Source of the DNA: Pseudovibrio sp. Alg231-02
Lineage (GTDB): Bacteria > Pseudomonadota > Alphaproteobacteria > Rhizobiales > Stappiaceae
Assembly: GCF_900143565.1 (NCBI RefSeq)
Contig: NZ_FREX01000001.1
Span: 1,069,068 to 1,133,067 of the forward strand
Direction: 5' to 3'
Length of the DNA: 64,000 nucleotides
Within the stretch, counting starts at the first letter, position 1. Each line of letters starts with the position of its first letter. Under the pieces are notes generated by a model. It was given only the letters and a program-made list of their open reading frames with translations, ran no database searches and had not been told where the DNA came from. The translations under genes and the position numbers were made by a program. Below are positions 25,773 to 34,041 of this stretch, one piece after another.

Positions 25773-28067
25773 GTGTCCGACACTATTATTGCAAAGAAAT
25801 CAACAGCTCCCGCTGGTGGCTGGGGCGCCGTGTGGAGCTGTGGTCAGGCTCTGTTGCAAAACACGTCGCTTACTTCAGGAATCCAGACAGTTTTAAAAAC
25901 CAACCAGCCTGACGGTTTTATTGGCCCAGGCTGTGCATGGGTTGACCCTGAAAAAACCTCGTCCATCGAATTTTGTGAAAACGGCGTCAAAGCTGTTGCT
26001 GCCGAGATGACGGATAAGAGGATCACAGACTCCTTTTTTCAGGAATACACGGTTTCTGAATTGCAGACCTTCTCCGACATTGACCTTGAGGATCAAGGCC
26101 GTCTGACAGCTCCGCTGCGCTACAACAGAATAACTGACCGCTATAACGAAATCAGTTGGGCTGAGGCCTTCAAGGAAATTGGTGCAGAACTGCGGGGCAT
26201 AAAAGACCCCAAAGAGGTCGTTTTTTATACCTCTGGACATGCAAGTAACGAAGCTGCCTTTCTCTATCAGCTGTTCGGGCGTGTTTATGGCTCCACAAAC
26301 TTCCCGTCCAGCTCCAATATGTGCCATGAAGCCAGTGGTATTGCGCTTGAAGAAGCGATCGGCAGCGGACTGGCTACGGTTCGTCTGGAAGACTTCTCCA
26401 AAGCTGATGCCATCTTTGTTTTTGGCCACAATCCGGGCTCGACTGACCCACGGATGTTGCCGGTGCTACGCGCAGCCACGCAACGCGGCGCGCATGTGGT
26501 GTCCTTTAACCCGCTTAAAGAGCGCGGACTGGAGCGTTACGCAGACCCCAAGAACCAGCTGGAGATGATGCGGTTTGGTTCCGCACCTGTTGCGAGCCAT
26601 TTCTTCACCCCGAAGCTGGGTGGTGACATGGCGGCGGTGCGCGGCATGGTGAAGACCATTCTGGCATGGGACTATGAGCGGATACTCACCCATAGCCATG
26701 TTGACCGGGTGTTTATTGAAGAGAATTGCAACGGGTTTGAGAGCTATGAAAAAGCGCTTGAACTGACGCCTTGGAAAGAGATTGAAGACCAGTCTGGCCT
26801 CTCCCGCGACGAGATTGAAAGAGCAGCTGCGATTTATGTGCAGGCAGATCGCCCGATCATTACGTGGGGCACAGGGATCAGCCAGCACAAACACTCTGTT
26901 GCAACAATCCGCGAGATCATGAACCTATTGTTCATTCGCGGAAACGTTGGCAAGCCGGGGGCTGGAGCCTGCCCGATGCCGGGCCATGCGAACACGCAGG
27001 GTATTCGCCGTATGGGCATTACCTCTGACCCTTCAGAGGAGTTTCTGACCTCTTTGCAGCAGGCCTTTGAGTTTGAACCGCCGATGGATGCTGGTGTTGA
27101 TGCTGTTGAGTCCATCAAGATGATGGATGAGGGCAAGCTGCGGGTCTTCATGAGCCTTGGAGGCAACTTTACCCGCTCTGCGCCGGACACAAACCTGACA
27201 GAGGAAGCGATATGCAAATGTCGCCTGACGGTGAGTATTGCAACCAAGCTGAACCGTAGTCATCTGATGACAGGTGCCCTCTCCTATATTCTGCCTAGTC
27301 TGGGCCGCACTGAATATGATGACCAGCGTTCAGGTGAGCAGATGGTCACTGTGGAGGATTCACTCTCCAGAATCCACGGATCTGCTGGTGTAAACCCGCC
27401 AGCTTCTGATCTTTTGATGTCAGAACCTGCGATTATTGCCGGATTGGCCAGAGCGACCCTTGGCACCAAGGTGGTCAACTGGACGCATTACATAGAGAAC
27501 TATGATCGCATTCGGGAAAAGATTGAGGAAGTGCTGCCCGAGTTTGCCGGGTTTAACGGCCAGGTGCGCACCCCGGGCGGATTTTATCTGAGTAATCCGA
27601 TTGCCGACCGAAGATGGGCAACAAAGTCCGGCAAAGCTGAGTTTTCCGGCTACTCGCTTCCGCTTGCGACATCGGCACAGCAAACCGCCAGAGCGCCAAA
27701 GCTTACGTTCACCCTGCAGAGCCTTCGCTCCAACGATCAGTTCAACACCACCGTTTACACACTCAATGACCGTTACAGAGGTATCTCTGGCGGACGCAAG
27801 GTGGTGTTCATGAACCCAATCGACATGCGACGGGCGGGTGTTTCCAAGGGTGAAAAGGTTGATATCGGAACGGTGAGCGAAGATGGCCGCAATCGGCGTG
27901 CCCTCGATTTTCAGGTGGTGCCCTACGACATGCCACAGGGCTGCATCGCCTCATACTTCCCGGAGGTGAATGTCCTTGTACCCGTTTACTCCGTAGGCGA
28001 CCAATCCGGCACCCCAACGAGCAAGGCTATTCCGGTGTCACTGTCAAAATCTCGTCGTCGGGGGTGA
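25773..28067 (+). CDS. FdhF/YdeP family molybdopterin oxidoreductase
   Basis: A 764-residue molybdopterin enzyme of the YdeP subgroup of formate dehydrogenase-like proteins. The N-terminus has only two cysteines (PGCAWVDP about 53 and IEFCENG about 68) rather than the CxxCxxxC of a [4Fe-4S] formate dehydrogenase. The catalytic domain has GHNPGSTDPRMLPVLRAATQRGAHVVSFNPLKERG, NLLFIRGNVGKPGAGACPMPGHANTQG and a C-terminal cofactor-binding beta-barrel. The active-site ligand falls in SSNMCHEASG (Cys about 188). E. coli YdeP is linked to acid resistance; the substrate is unknown. The start is GTG. It is last in the patatin-fdhD operon. Confidence 0.88.
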   Translation: MSDTIIAKKSTAPAGGWGAVWSCGQALLQNTSLTSGIQTVLKTNQPDGFIGPGCAWVDPEKTSSIEFCENGVKAVAAEMTDKRITDSFFQEYTVSELQTFSDIDLEDQGRLTAPLRYNRITDRYNEISWAEAFKEIGAELRGIKDPKEVVFYTSGHASNEAAFLYQLFGRVYGSTNFPSSSNMCHEASGIALEEAIGSGLATVRLEDFSKADAIFVFGHNPGSTDPRMLPVLRAATQRGAHVVSFNPLKERGLERYADPKNQLEMMRFGSAPVASHFFTPKLGGDMAAVRGMVKTILAWDYERILTHSHVDRVFIEENCNGFESYEKALELTPWKEIEDQSGLSRDEIERAAAIYVQADRPIITWGTGISQHKHSVATIREIMNLLFIRGNVGKPGAGACPMPGHANTQGIRRMGITSDPSEEFLTSLQQAFEFEPPMDAGVDAVESIKMMDEGKLRVFMSLGGNFTRSAPDTNLTEEAICKCRLTVSIATKLNRSHLMTGALSYILPSLGRTEYDDQRSGEQMVTVEDSLSRIHGSAGVNPPASDLLMSEPAIIAGLARATLGTKVVNWTHYIENYDRIREKIEEVLPEFAGFNGQVRTPGGFYLSNPIADRRWATKSGKAEFSGYSLPLATSAQQTARAPKLTFTLQSLRSNDQFNTTVYTLNDRYRGISGGRKVVFMNPIDMRRAGVSKGEKVDIGTVSEDGRNRRALDFQVVPYDMPQGCIASYFPEVNVLVPVYSVGDQSGTPTSKAIPVSLSKSRRRG

Positions 28068-28157
28068 TTTTTCTGTTTTGACTGTCAAAGCTTGTTGAAC
28101 TGCCTATCGAAAGCATGGCTTTGACAATCTGCCCATGCGTCTTTGCAATGGCGTTTC

Positions 28158-28201
28158 GTAGGAGGAATGAGCGCAATGTGCTCGTTTACCATTCCCCCTA
28201 C
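28158..28201. repeat. Nested imperfect palindrome after the ydeP-like gene
   Basis: Arms GTAGGAGGAATG and CATTCCCCCTAC pair over 12 positions with one mismatch and enclose an inner GAGC/GCTC hairpin. There is no T tract, so it is not a standard terminator. The 199-bp gap between the oxidoreductase and DUF2147 genes holds nothing else recognisable. Confidence 0.45.
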
Positions 28202-28266
28202 AAGCTTGCTATTGCTTGAATGAGTTAGGCAGTCGCAAGTTTTGAGGTGGAGATGCAATCTCCGAA

Positions 28267-28659
28267 TTATTCAGTTCGGTTCCATTTTTGACCTGCGCAA
28301 ATGAACATCACGCAGCCCGACACTTTTAGCTGGCTTCCGAGCATGTCCATTTTCCCGTTATAGGTCTTGCCATCAAAAACACGCCAGAATTTTCCATCAC
28401 GATATTTACCGCCCGGCTTAGGGGTCATATCCCAAAGAATTGTCTTGCCGATATTGCCGTCATTTACTGGTGTCCCATCTTCTTCGAAAAGCCGCAAAAG
28501 CGTTCCACACATCTTGTCGCCGCATTGCTCAATTTTGACATGGCTGTATCGGCCTTCATCCAGCCCAGTTTCCCAAACGCCGATTGCCGGATCTGCCGCT
28601 AAAGCTATGCTTGACGACATTGTGAGCGCTATCACACTAGAGAGCATGAGAGTTTTCAT
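28267..28659 (-). CDS. DUF2147 exported protein
   Basis: A 130-residue secreted or periplasmic protein: signal peptide MKTLMLSSVIALTMSSSIALA (1-21), then the DUF2147 core GVWETGLDEGRYSHVKIEQCGDKMCGTLLRL with the CGDxxCG cysteine pair, ILWDMTPKPGGKYRDGKFWRVFDGKTYNGKM, and a second cysteine pair near the end (SGCVMFICAGQKWNR). DUF2147 proteins are beta-rich with unknown function. The start ATG 28659 has AAGGGAA upstream; the longer frame begins with TTG inside that ribosome-binding site. Confidence 0.85.
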   Translation of the reverse strand: MKTLMLSSVIALTMSSSIALAADPAIGVWETGLDEGRYSHVKIEQCGDKMCGTLLRLFEEDGTPVNDGNIGKTILWDMTPKPGGKYRDGKFWRVFDGKTYNGKMDMLGSQLKVSGCVMFICAGQKWNRTE

Positions 28660-28797
28660 GTGTGTATTCCCTTTCAAATTTTAGGTTTTTAAAGCGTTGC
28701 TGATCGCAAACCTGCGCTTAGGCAAGGGACAGCCCGAGTGGCCTGCCCAATCTCCGAGGTAACTATTCATGGCTTGAAAATTTAAGCTTTGAGAGCT

Positions 28798-30237
28798 TCA
28801 AGAGGTCTCAGTCAGGCCAACTCTGGAGAGCAGCATTTTTCGGGCTCGACTTCCTGAGAGTGGCGGCAAGAAGTTGGTCGAGAACCGTCTGACTAACCCT
28901 TGCTCGAGCACGCTTTTGGGATTGGAGAAAGCCTTGAAACCAACCTTGCCTCCCTTGTACCGACCCATGCCACTGTTCCCGACGCCGCCAAAGCCCATGG
29001 TGTGCGAACCGGCATGGATGAGGAAGTCATTGACCGTCACGCCGCCAGCGCTTGTTTCAGATAAGATCCGATCAATGCTCGCACGATCATTGCCATGAAT
29101 GTAGAGGGCCAGAGGTTTCTCTTTGCTATTGATAATTGCAAGGGCATCCTCCAGTGTCCTGTAGCTAAAAACTGGTAAAATAGGGCCGAAGATCTCTTCC
29201 TTTGATAGCATCAGGTCAGGCTTGGGGTTGGCCACAAGCGTTAGAGGAAATTTTCGACTCGTGAGATCAGGCAGAGCTTCTCCTTCAGGGATAATCTCAC
29301 GAATACGAGCACCGCTTTCCCGCGCCTCTTCAATGTAAGAGTTCAACCGCTTAAAAGATGCCTCTTCAACGACAGCGGTATACTGCGGATTTTTCAGCAC
29401 TGTCGGATAGATAGAGTGGGCCTCTTCTTCCAATAAGTTCAGAAATGTTTCGAACTGGGCTTCGGGCACCAGTGCATAGTCTCCAGCTATACAAACTTGC
29501 CCACCATTCATAAGGCGCGTTTTTACTGTTTTGCGCGCTACAGAACGCAAATCAGCATCTTCCATAACCAGCACGGGCGACTTGCCACCAAGTTCAAGAA
29601 GGACTGGTGTCAGGTTCTTGGCTGCCGCTGCCATGATGTGACGAGCTGTTGTTGCCCCGCCAGTGAAGACCAGCTTATCCCACGGCAATGATGAGAAGAA
29701 CTTTGCCAAGTCAACATCACCGGTAACGACAGCAATTTCAGATGGATCAAAGTATTTTGCTACGAGCCTTGTCATCAAAGCTCCGGTTTCAGGCATGATT
29801 TCCGGGAAACGCATCATGACCGTGTTGCCCGCAGCAATGGCGTCGATAGCCGGGTCAAAGGCCAGTGTAATTGGTGCATTGAAGGGAGATATGACCCCAA
29901 CCACGCCCAAAGGCTCATGGAGGATGTAGGAGCGTTGACCCAAGAGGCGCATGAACCCGTCTGATTGACGTTCCGGTTTCATCCAGGCTTTCAAGCTTTT
30001 GCGAACGACTTTGACATTTTCAAGCGGTGAATAGACGTCCCCCATGAACGCCACATCAGGATCACGAGTACCGAAATCATTCTGTAACGCCTGCACCATA
30101 GCCGGATAATTTTCGCGGAACAGAGACTCAATACGCCCCAACCGGTCCATTCGCGTTTCAAATGAAACTGACTTCGATGAGGCATAGTTTCTTTTTTGCA
30201 AGTCAAAGACCTGCTGAACCTGCTCAATTTTATTCAT
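28798..30237 (-). CDS. Aldehyde dehydrogenase, coniferyl-aldehyde dehydrogenase type
   Basis: A 479-residue NAD(P)-dependent aldehyde dehydrogenase. The catalytic Cys is in NGGQVCIAGDYAL (about 249) and the general-base Glu in LELGGKSPVLV (about 215); the cofactor-loop phrase FTGGATTARHIM lies between. It resembles CalB-type coniferyl aldehyde dehydrogenases and AlkH-like fatty-aldehyde enzymes; the C-terminal FLPPLSGSRARKMLLSRVG is basic and hydrophobic. Substrate is inference. Divergent from a PmtA-like methyltransferase across a 144-bp promoter region with an operator-like palindrome; a TetR gene follows, so local repression is likely. Confidence 0.88.
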   Translation of the reverse strand: MNKIEQVQQVFDLQKRNYASSKSVSFETRMDRLGRIESLFRENYPAMVQALQNDFGTRDPDVAFMGDVYSPLENVKVVRKSLKAWMKPERQSDGFMRLLGQRSYILHEPLGVVGVISPFNAPITLAFDPAIDAIAAGNTVMMRFPEIMPETGALMTRLVAKYFDPSEIAVVTGDVDLAKFFSSLPWDKLVFTGGATTARHIMAAAAKNLTPVLLELGGKSPVLVMEDADLRSVARKTVKTRLMNGGQVCIAGDYALVPEAQFETFLNLLEEEAHSIYPTVLKNPQYTAVVEEASFKRLNSYIEEARESGARIREIIPEGEALPDLTSRKFPLTLVANPKPDLMLSKEEIFGPILPVFSYRTLEDALAIINSKEKPLALYIHGNDRASIDRILSETSAGGVTVNDFLIHAGSHTMGFGGVGNSGMGRYKGGKVGFKAFSNPKSVLEQGLVRRFSTNFLPPLSGSRARKMLLSRVGLTETS

Positions 30238-30299
30238 CGGTTGCACCTGACCCTCTTTAATTCCGCCGGAAGTCGTTCTTTATTGACTAGTAAAGGACT

Positions 30300-30325
30300 G
30301 ATAGTCTCTTATATAAAAGACCATC
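30300..30325. promoter_or_regulatory. 26-bp palindrome in divergent promoter, TetR operator candidate
   Basis: Arms GATAGTCTCTT and AAAAGACCATC are inverted complements at 9 of 11 positions around an ATAT centre. It overlaps a -10-like TATAAA and lies midway between the aldehyde dehydrogenase (30237) and methyltransferase (30382) starts. Confidence 0.45.
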
Positions 30326-30381
30326 GGTTCTTTTCAAGTCAATTATTTTCTCCTGAAGTGCCTAGATTGAGGAATGAAGGA

Positions 30382-30966
30382 ATGTCTCAAACATTCAAAC
30401 AGAAGTCTGATTGTGTGTTGTTTTCTGAAAACTGGTTGGAAGCTCCCCTGCGCACAGGAGCGGTATTGCCAAGCTCTTCGGAGTTGGCCAGAGCTATGGT
30501 CTTTGCCTCTGCCATCAAACCTGGTGCCCGGGTACTTGAAATTGGTCCCGGTACAGGCTGCGTCACGCGTGCTCTGTTGCATGCAGGTGTTGAAGAAAAA
30601 GATTTAACGCTGATTGAGTTGTCGAAATCATTTACTGAAGGGTTATCCAGGGACTTCCCAGCAGCTATTTTGTTGCAACAGGATGCTTACCAGACACTCA
30701 AAAATCTTTCTCATGGGAAGAAGCAATTTGACGCCGTTGTTTCAAGCCTGCCTCAATTTGTTTATCCGAAAGAAAAACGCGAACAGTTTCGTGATCATTG
30801 CCTTGAGGTTCTCAAACCAGGTGGACGATTAGTGCAGTTTACCTATTCAACAATCTCACCTATTCCAAAGCGAAAAGGTGTTCAGGCCATCAGGTCACGA
30901 CGTGTCTGGAAAAATATCCCTCCTGCAGTCGTATGGGCCTATCAACCTACTTACGCTGCACCCTAA
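30382..30966 (+). CDS. SAM-dependent methyltransferase, PmtA-like
   Basis: A 194-residue class I methyltransferase with the SAM motif VLEIGPGTGCVTRALL (about 51-66), motif II LTLIELSKSF and FDAVVSSLPQF (about 119-129) where the target-binding loop sits. The pattern matches bacterial phosphatidylethanolamine N-methyltransferases of the Rhodobacter/Agrobacterium PmtA type and the related RsmA-like fold, so it may methylate phospholipid head groups to make phosphatidylcholine precursors; this is inference. ATG 30382 fits the family; open frame extends further upstream into the divergent promoter without support. TetR lies 92 bp downstream. Confidence 0.75.
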   Translation: MSQTFKQKSDCVLFSENWLEAPLRTGAVLPSSSELARAMVFASAIKPGARVLEIGPGTGCVTRALLHAGVEEKDLTLIELSKSFTEGLSRDFPAAILLQQDAYQTLKNLSHGKKQFDAVVSSLPQFVYPKEKREQFRDHCLEVLKPGGRLVQFTYSTISPIPKRKGVQAIRSRRVWKNIPPAVVWAYQPTYAAP

Positions 30967-30983
30967 GCTACTTTTTTGAGTGA

Positions 30984-31012
30984 TTGATGGGGTAAGAGCT
31001 ACATCCCATCAA
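30984..31012. promoter_or_regulatory. Inverted repeat upstream of the TetR gene
   Basis: Perfect 8-bp arms TTGATGGG/CCCATCAA with a 13-bp centre, 46 bp before the TetR start. No T tract. It may be an operator or a weak structure at the end of the methyltransferase transcript; its arms do not match the palindrome at 30300. Confidence 0.35.
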
Positions 31013-31058
31013 GGCTTAGGTTAGATTTGGCGATAAAGGCGAGCTATTCGGAGAAACC

Positions 31059-31712
31059 ATGGACTTCAAGCGAGCACGCAAGGATGAGCAGAAAGCTGCT
31101 CGACGCGAAAACATCCTCAAAATGGCGAAGGAACTATGCTCTCAAAAGGGCGTGATGAATTGGTCGCTCAACGAACTCGGCAAACACGCAGCGGTAAACA
31201 AATCTAATCTTTATCGCTATTTTGGGAGCCGCGAAGAAATCCTTATGACTTTGATGCATGAGGAAATGTGCTTGTTTGTAGATAATTTTCAAAACAATGT
31301 TTCTCAACGAACCGTCTCGATTGAGGACCTTAGCAAGATTATAACTGATCAATATTGTGAGCAGCCATTCTTGTGCGAGCTGCTTTGTATTTCCGCATCA
31401 TTTTTGGAACACAACACCCATTTGGAAGCCATCAAAAAGATCAAGCTGCAAGGCTTGGGGCTTTATGAAAGAGTTGCGACCAATATTGCAGAGGCAATGA
31501 ATGATAGTAGCAAGGAAGACGGCCAGAAAATTGCTTTCACGTCCGCCCTGCTGGTCTCAGGTTTGTGGCCAATGGCCAGTCCATCAAATCCAATAAGAGA
31601 GCTTTCTCAGTTTGAAGGCCTTGAATGGCTCAACCTCTCATTTCGAGATGAGCTATTTGACGCGATCTACACATACATCATCGGACTACAAGCAAAGAAA
31701 AGCAGACTGTAG
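31059..31712 (+). CDS. TetR/AcrR family transcriptional regulator
   Basis: A 217-residue one-component repressor. The N-terminal DNA-binding domain is typical: AARRENILKMAKELCSQKG (about 13-31), WSLNELGKHAAVNKSNLYRYFGSREEILMTLMHE (about 35-68). The C-terminal ligand domain is all-helical without a family assignment I can name. It follows the methyltransferase on the same strand and, by context, may control it and the divergent aldehyde dehydrogenase. The inducer is unknown; fatty aldehydes or lipids would fit the neighbours. Confidence 0.88.
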   Translation: MDFKRARKDEQKAARRENILKMAKELCSQKGVMNWSLNELGKHAAVNKSNLYRYFGSREEILMTLMHEEMCLFVDNFQNNVSQRTVSIEDLSKIITDQYCEQPFLCELLCISASFLEHNTHLEAIKKIKLQGLGLYERVATNIAEAMNDSSKEDGQKIAFTSALLVSGLWPMASPSNPIRELSQFEGLEWLNLSFRDELFDAIYTYIIGLQAKKSRL

Positions 31713-32155
31713 GAAAAACACTTAAAAGCGCGAGAAAGTCGCAGAAAGCGGCCCACACTTTTACGCACCTACAAACGCAACCAATATTGCACCCAGGCTA
31801 AGATACCCACGAGTTGGCTCAACTATCCAGCATCTTATGTGTTGGATAGCTCCACTGCTTTCATCTCAGATGCACGCAGGACCTTTCTCGTGCACAAGCG
31901 AATGTCATGAGCAGCAATGATGCACCCGAGAAGCTCCGCACTTCGGTCAAGCTTCGCAGAAGGCTTGGGCTGACCTTTCCTTAAAACCACATTAGCAAGA
32001 ATTAGAATGGACTTATCAGGGGTGAGCCAACCTCTCTGCTCGCAGATTAGATGCGAATTGAACTCCGAGCCAAAACCGCATCCCCTCTTCCTTCCCATGG
32101 GGAACATGTTTGGGACCGTGGCACTATTAAAGTTCTCGGGTCAAAAGAGGTGATG
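31713..32155. other. Intergenic region without supported gene
   Basis: About 440 bp. A 90-codon minus-strand frame (31835-32107) has no recognisable domain, no signal peptide and no convincing ribosome-binding site; it could be a decayed gene. No RNA gene or terminator was identified. Confidence 0.5.
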
Positions 32156-32195
32156 TTGACAATTGCCGTTATGTACATAAAGTATAGTTACTATA
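32156..32195 (+). promoter_or_regulatory. Promoter with tandem palindromes before the VOC gene
   Basis: TTGACA at 32156-32161 is a perfect -35; TAAAGT (32178-32183) at 16 bp spacing or TATAGT (32183-32188) could be the -10. The spacer contains the perfect 12-bp palindrome TTATGTACATAA (32169-32180), followed at once by TATAG-TTA-CTATA (32183-32195). Both would block RNA polymerase if bound by a repressor. Confidence 0.5.
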
Positions 32196-32217
32196 TTTAA
32201 GTCATAAAGGGAAAACT

Positions 32218-32661
32218 ATGTCGTTTAATTCGCTGCAGAATACAATCACGATCATGCGCAGGCTCGCAATGGCCTTTGTTGCCTCTTTGGCATTCACGAG
32301 TATTGTCTCGGCAGAACCGTTCCAAGAGGTGACTATTGGTGTCCCGGTGCCTTCTCTGGAAGAAGCAGAGGTGTGGTATGCCAAGTTTCTTGGTCCTGAT
32401 ACCGAAGTGATCAGACCAGTCCCAGGCATCGTGGAGTTTAAGGTTGCACCGGGTGTTTGGCTTCAGGTCTTCGAGGCAGATGACGCGCAATCAACTGGCA
32501 CCATTGTTCGTTTCCTGGTGGACGATATGGCAACTTCGCAACAAGCACGATCTGAAGTGAACATCCACACTGGTGAAGCAATCGAAATACCAGAGGTCGT
32601 TACATATTCGGAGTTTGCCGATCCTTCTGGCAATGCTTTAGGTTTCTATGATCTGCCTTGA
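32218..32661 (+). CDS. Exported VOC (glyoxalase/bleomycin-resistance) family protein
   Basis: A 147-residue protein with an N-terminal signal sequence (IMRRLAMAFVASLAFTSIVSA, cleavage near 33) followed by a single VOC module: VTIGVPVPSLEEAEVWYAKFLG and YSEFADPSGNALGFYDLP. VOC proteins are usually cytoplasmic; an exported one is unusual. The usual metal His/Glu positions are not evident, so it may bind rather than transform a ligand. AAGGGA 7 nt upstream supports ATG 32218. It has its own promoter with operator-like palindromes and its own terminator, so it is a single-gene, probably regulated unit. Confidence 0.75.
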   Translation: MSFNSLQNTITIMRRLAMAFVASLAFTSIVSAEPFQEVTIGVPVPSLEEAEVWYAKFLGPDTEVIRPVPGIVEFKVAPGVWLQVFEADDAQSTGTIVRFLVDDMATSQQARSEVNIHTGEAIEIPEVVTYSEFADPSGNALGFYDLP

Positions 32662-32670
32662 TGGTGCAGC

Positions 32671-32706
32671 AAGTACGCTGGTGACGTTGGTACCGGCGTA
32701 CTTTTC
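32671..32706 (+). terminator. Terminator after the VOC gene
   Basis: An 11-bp stem AGTACGCTGGT/ACCGGCGTACT with one wobble and a 9-nt loop is followed by a short TTTTC. Confidence 0.65.
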
Positions 32707-32720
32707 AGAGTTAAACCACT

Positions 32721-33830
32721 TTAGATTCCGTCGATTTCAGCGAAGTCTATGAGTTTGTGCATGTAGGGTAAGAGGTCCAGATTTTTGCTGGCCACCCAGT
32801 TGTCGTCGTAAAGAGTGTCCAGATAACGCTCTCCGCTGTCGCAGATGAGGGTGACAATGGAGCCTTCCTGATCGTTTTCCATCATCTCCTTGGCCAATGC
32901 GAGCGCACCATACAGGTTTGTGCCTGTTGAGCCGCCACATTTGCGTAGGATTACCCCTTCCAGCCATCTGATTGTCGCGATACTCGCTGCATCCGGGATG
33001 TCGATCATTCTGTCAATCACATCCGGCATGAAGGAGGGCTCTACTCGTGGTCTGCCGATCCCCTCAATCAGTGAGGGTTTGTTCCTGACGATGCTTTTGT
33101 CTCTGTTTCTGTAGTACTCATGAAACACGGAGTTCTCGGGATCTACGACACAGAGCTGTGTTTTGGGGTAATCCTGCGTGTGCAGCCGAATGTATCGGCC
33201 AATGGTGGCTGTTGTCCCGCCTGTTCCGGCACTCATAACAATCCATTTGGGTGCGGGGAAGCGTTCCAGCTCCATTTGGGAGAACAGACTCTGGGCTATG
33301 TTGTTGTTACCGCGCCAATCTGTTGCCCGCTCCGCATAGGTGAACTGGTCCACGTAATGGCCGCCCAGTCCTTTTGCCAATCGCGCCGCTTCCTTGTAGA
33401 TCTGATAGGGTTCGACCAGATGCACCTCACCGCCCAGCGCTTCGATCTCCCTTATCTTCCCCGTCGCTGTGGCCTTGGGAGCGATTGCGACAAAGGGGTT
33501 TCCGATCAGCCGTGCAAAATACGCTTCTGAGATCGCGGTTGAACCTGAGGAGGATTCTACGATTGGTGTCCCTTCCCTGATCCAGCCATTACAGATGCCG
33601 TATAAGAAGAGCGAGCGTGCCAACCTGTGCTTGAGGCTTCCGCTTGGGTGGGTGCTTTCGTCTTTCAGGTAAAGATCAATCCCCGCCTTGGTGAGCTTGG
33701 GAATGTTCAGCTTGATGAGGTGTGTGTCAGCCGAGCGGTTGTAATCCGCCTCAATGTTCTGGATCGCCTGCAGCGCCCATGCTCTGCTAGAGGGGTTTCT
33801 GTGGTTGGTATGGCTGTTGAACTCCAGCAT
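32721..33830 (-). CDS. PLP-dependent cysteine synthase/cysteine desulfhydrase family protein
   Basis: A 369-residue fold-type II PLP enzyme. The PLP lysine is in HPSGSLKHRLA (Lys about 66), the phosphate-binding loop is SAGTGGTTATIG (about 201-212), and the substrate-binding loop is ESSSGSTAISEA (about 91-102). The C-terminal CDSGERYLDTLYDDNW resembles Cds1-type cysteine desulfhydrases and cysteine synthase homologues. Whether it makes or degrades cysteine is not decidable by eye. It starts by TTG or CTG-like codon at the frame's beginning; the ATG choice is uncertain. Single gene, minus strand. Confidence 0.8.
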   Translation of the reverse strand: MLEFNSHTNHRNPSSRAWALQAIQNIEADYNRSADTHLIKLNIPKLTKAGIDLYLKDESTHPSGSLKHRLARSLFLYGICNGWIREGTPIVESSSGSTAISEAYFARLIGNPFVAIAPKATATGKIREIEALGGEVHLVEPYQIYKEAARLAKGLGGHYVDQFTYAERATDWRGNNNIAQSLFSQMELERFPAPKWIVMSAGTGGTTATIGRYIRLHTQDYPKTQLCVVDPENSVFHEYYRNRDKSIVRNKPSLIEGIGRPRVEPSFMPDVIDRMIDIPDAASIATIRWLEGVILRKCGGSTGTNLYGALALAKEMMENDQEGSIVTLICDSGERYLDTLYDDNWVASKNLDLLPYMHKLIDFAEIDGI

Positions 33831-33987
33831 GAAAACACCTGACTTGCCGTTGCTTCAGCGCGCCCTGCTCGCGGCGAGCTTCTTTGAGGCAAGTATAGCT
33901 GGCGCCTGGATCGCAGCATGGGCGGATCGCTGCTGTATAAAACAGAGGGTAAAGCGGCTGGTGAAAATGAGAGGGTTTTGAACGAGC

Positions 33988-34009
33988 AAGGCCCACCGGA
34001 GCGGGCCTT
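33988..34009 (-). terminator. Weak terminator-like hairpin after marC
   Basis: Stem AAGGCCC/GGGCCTT (7 bp) with an 8-nt loop lies 33 bp beyond the marC stop. The T tract on the minus strand is poor (GCTCGTT), so termination may be partial. Confidence 0.45.
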
Positions 34010-34041
34010 ACATGCTTTGCTTAGAGAGAAGCGATATTGCC

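Noticed and set aside
31835-32107. A 90-codon minus-strand frame in the gap before the VOC gene
   Set aside because: No family resemblance, no ribosome-binding site and no conserved features; could be a remnant but is not supported as a gene.
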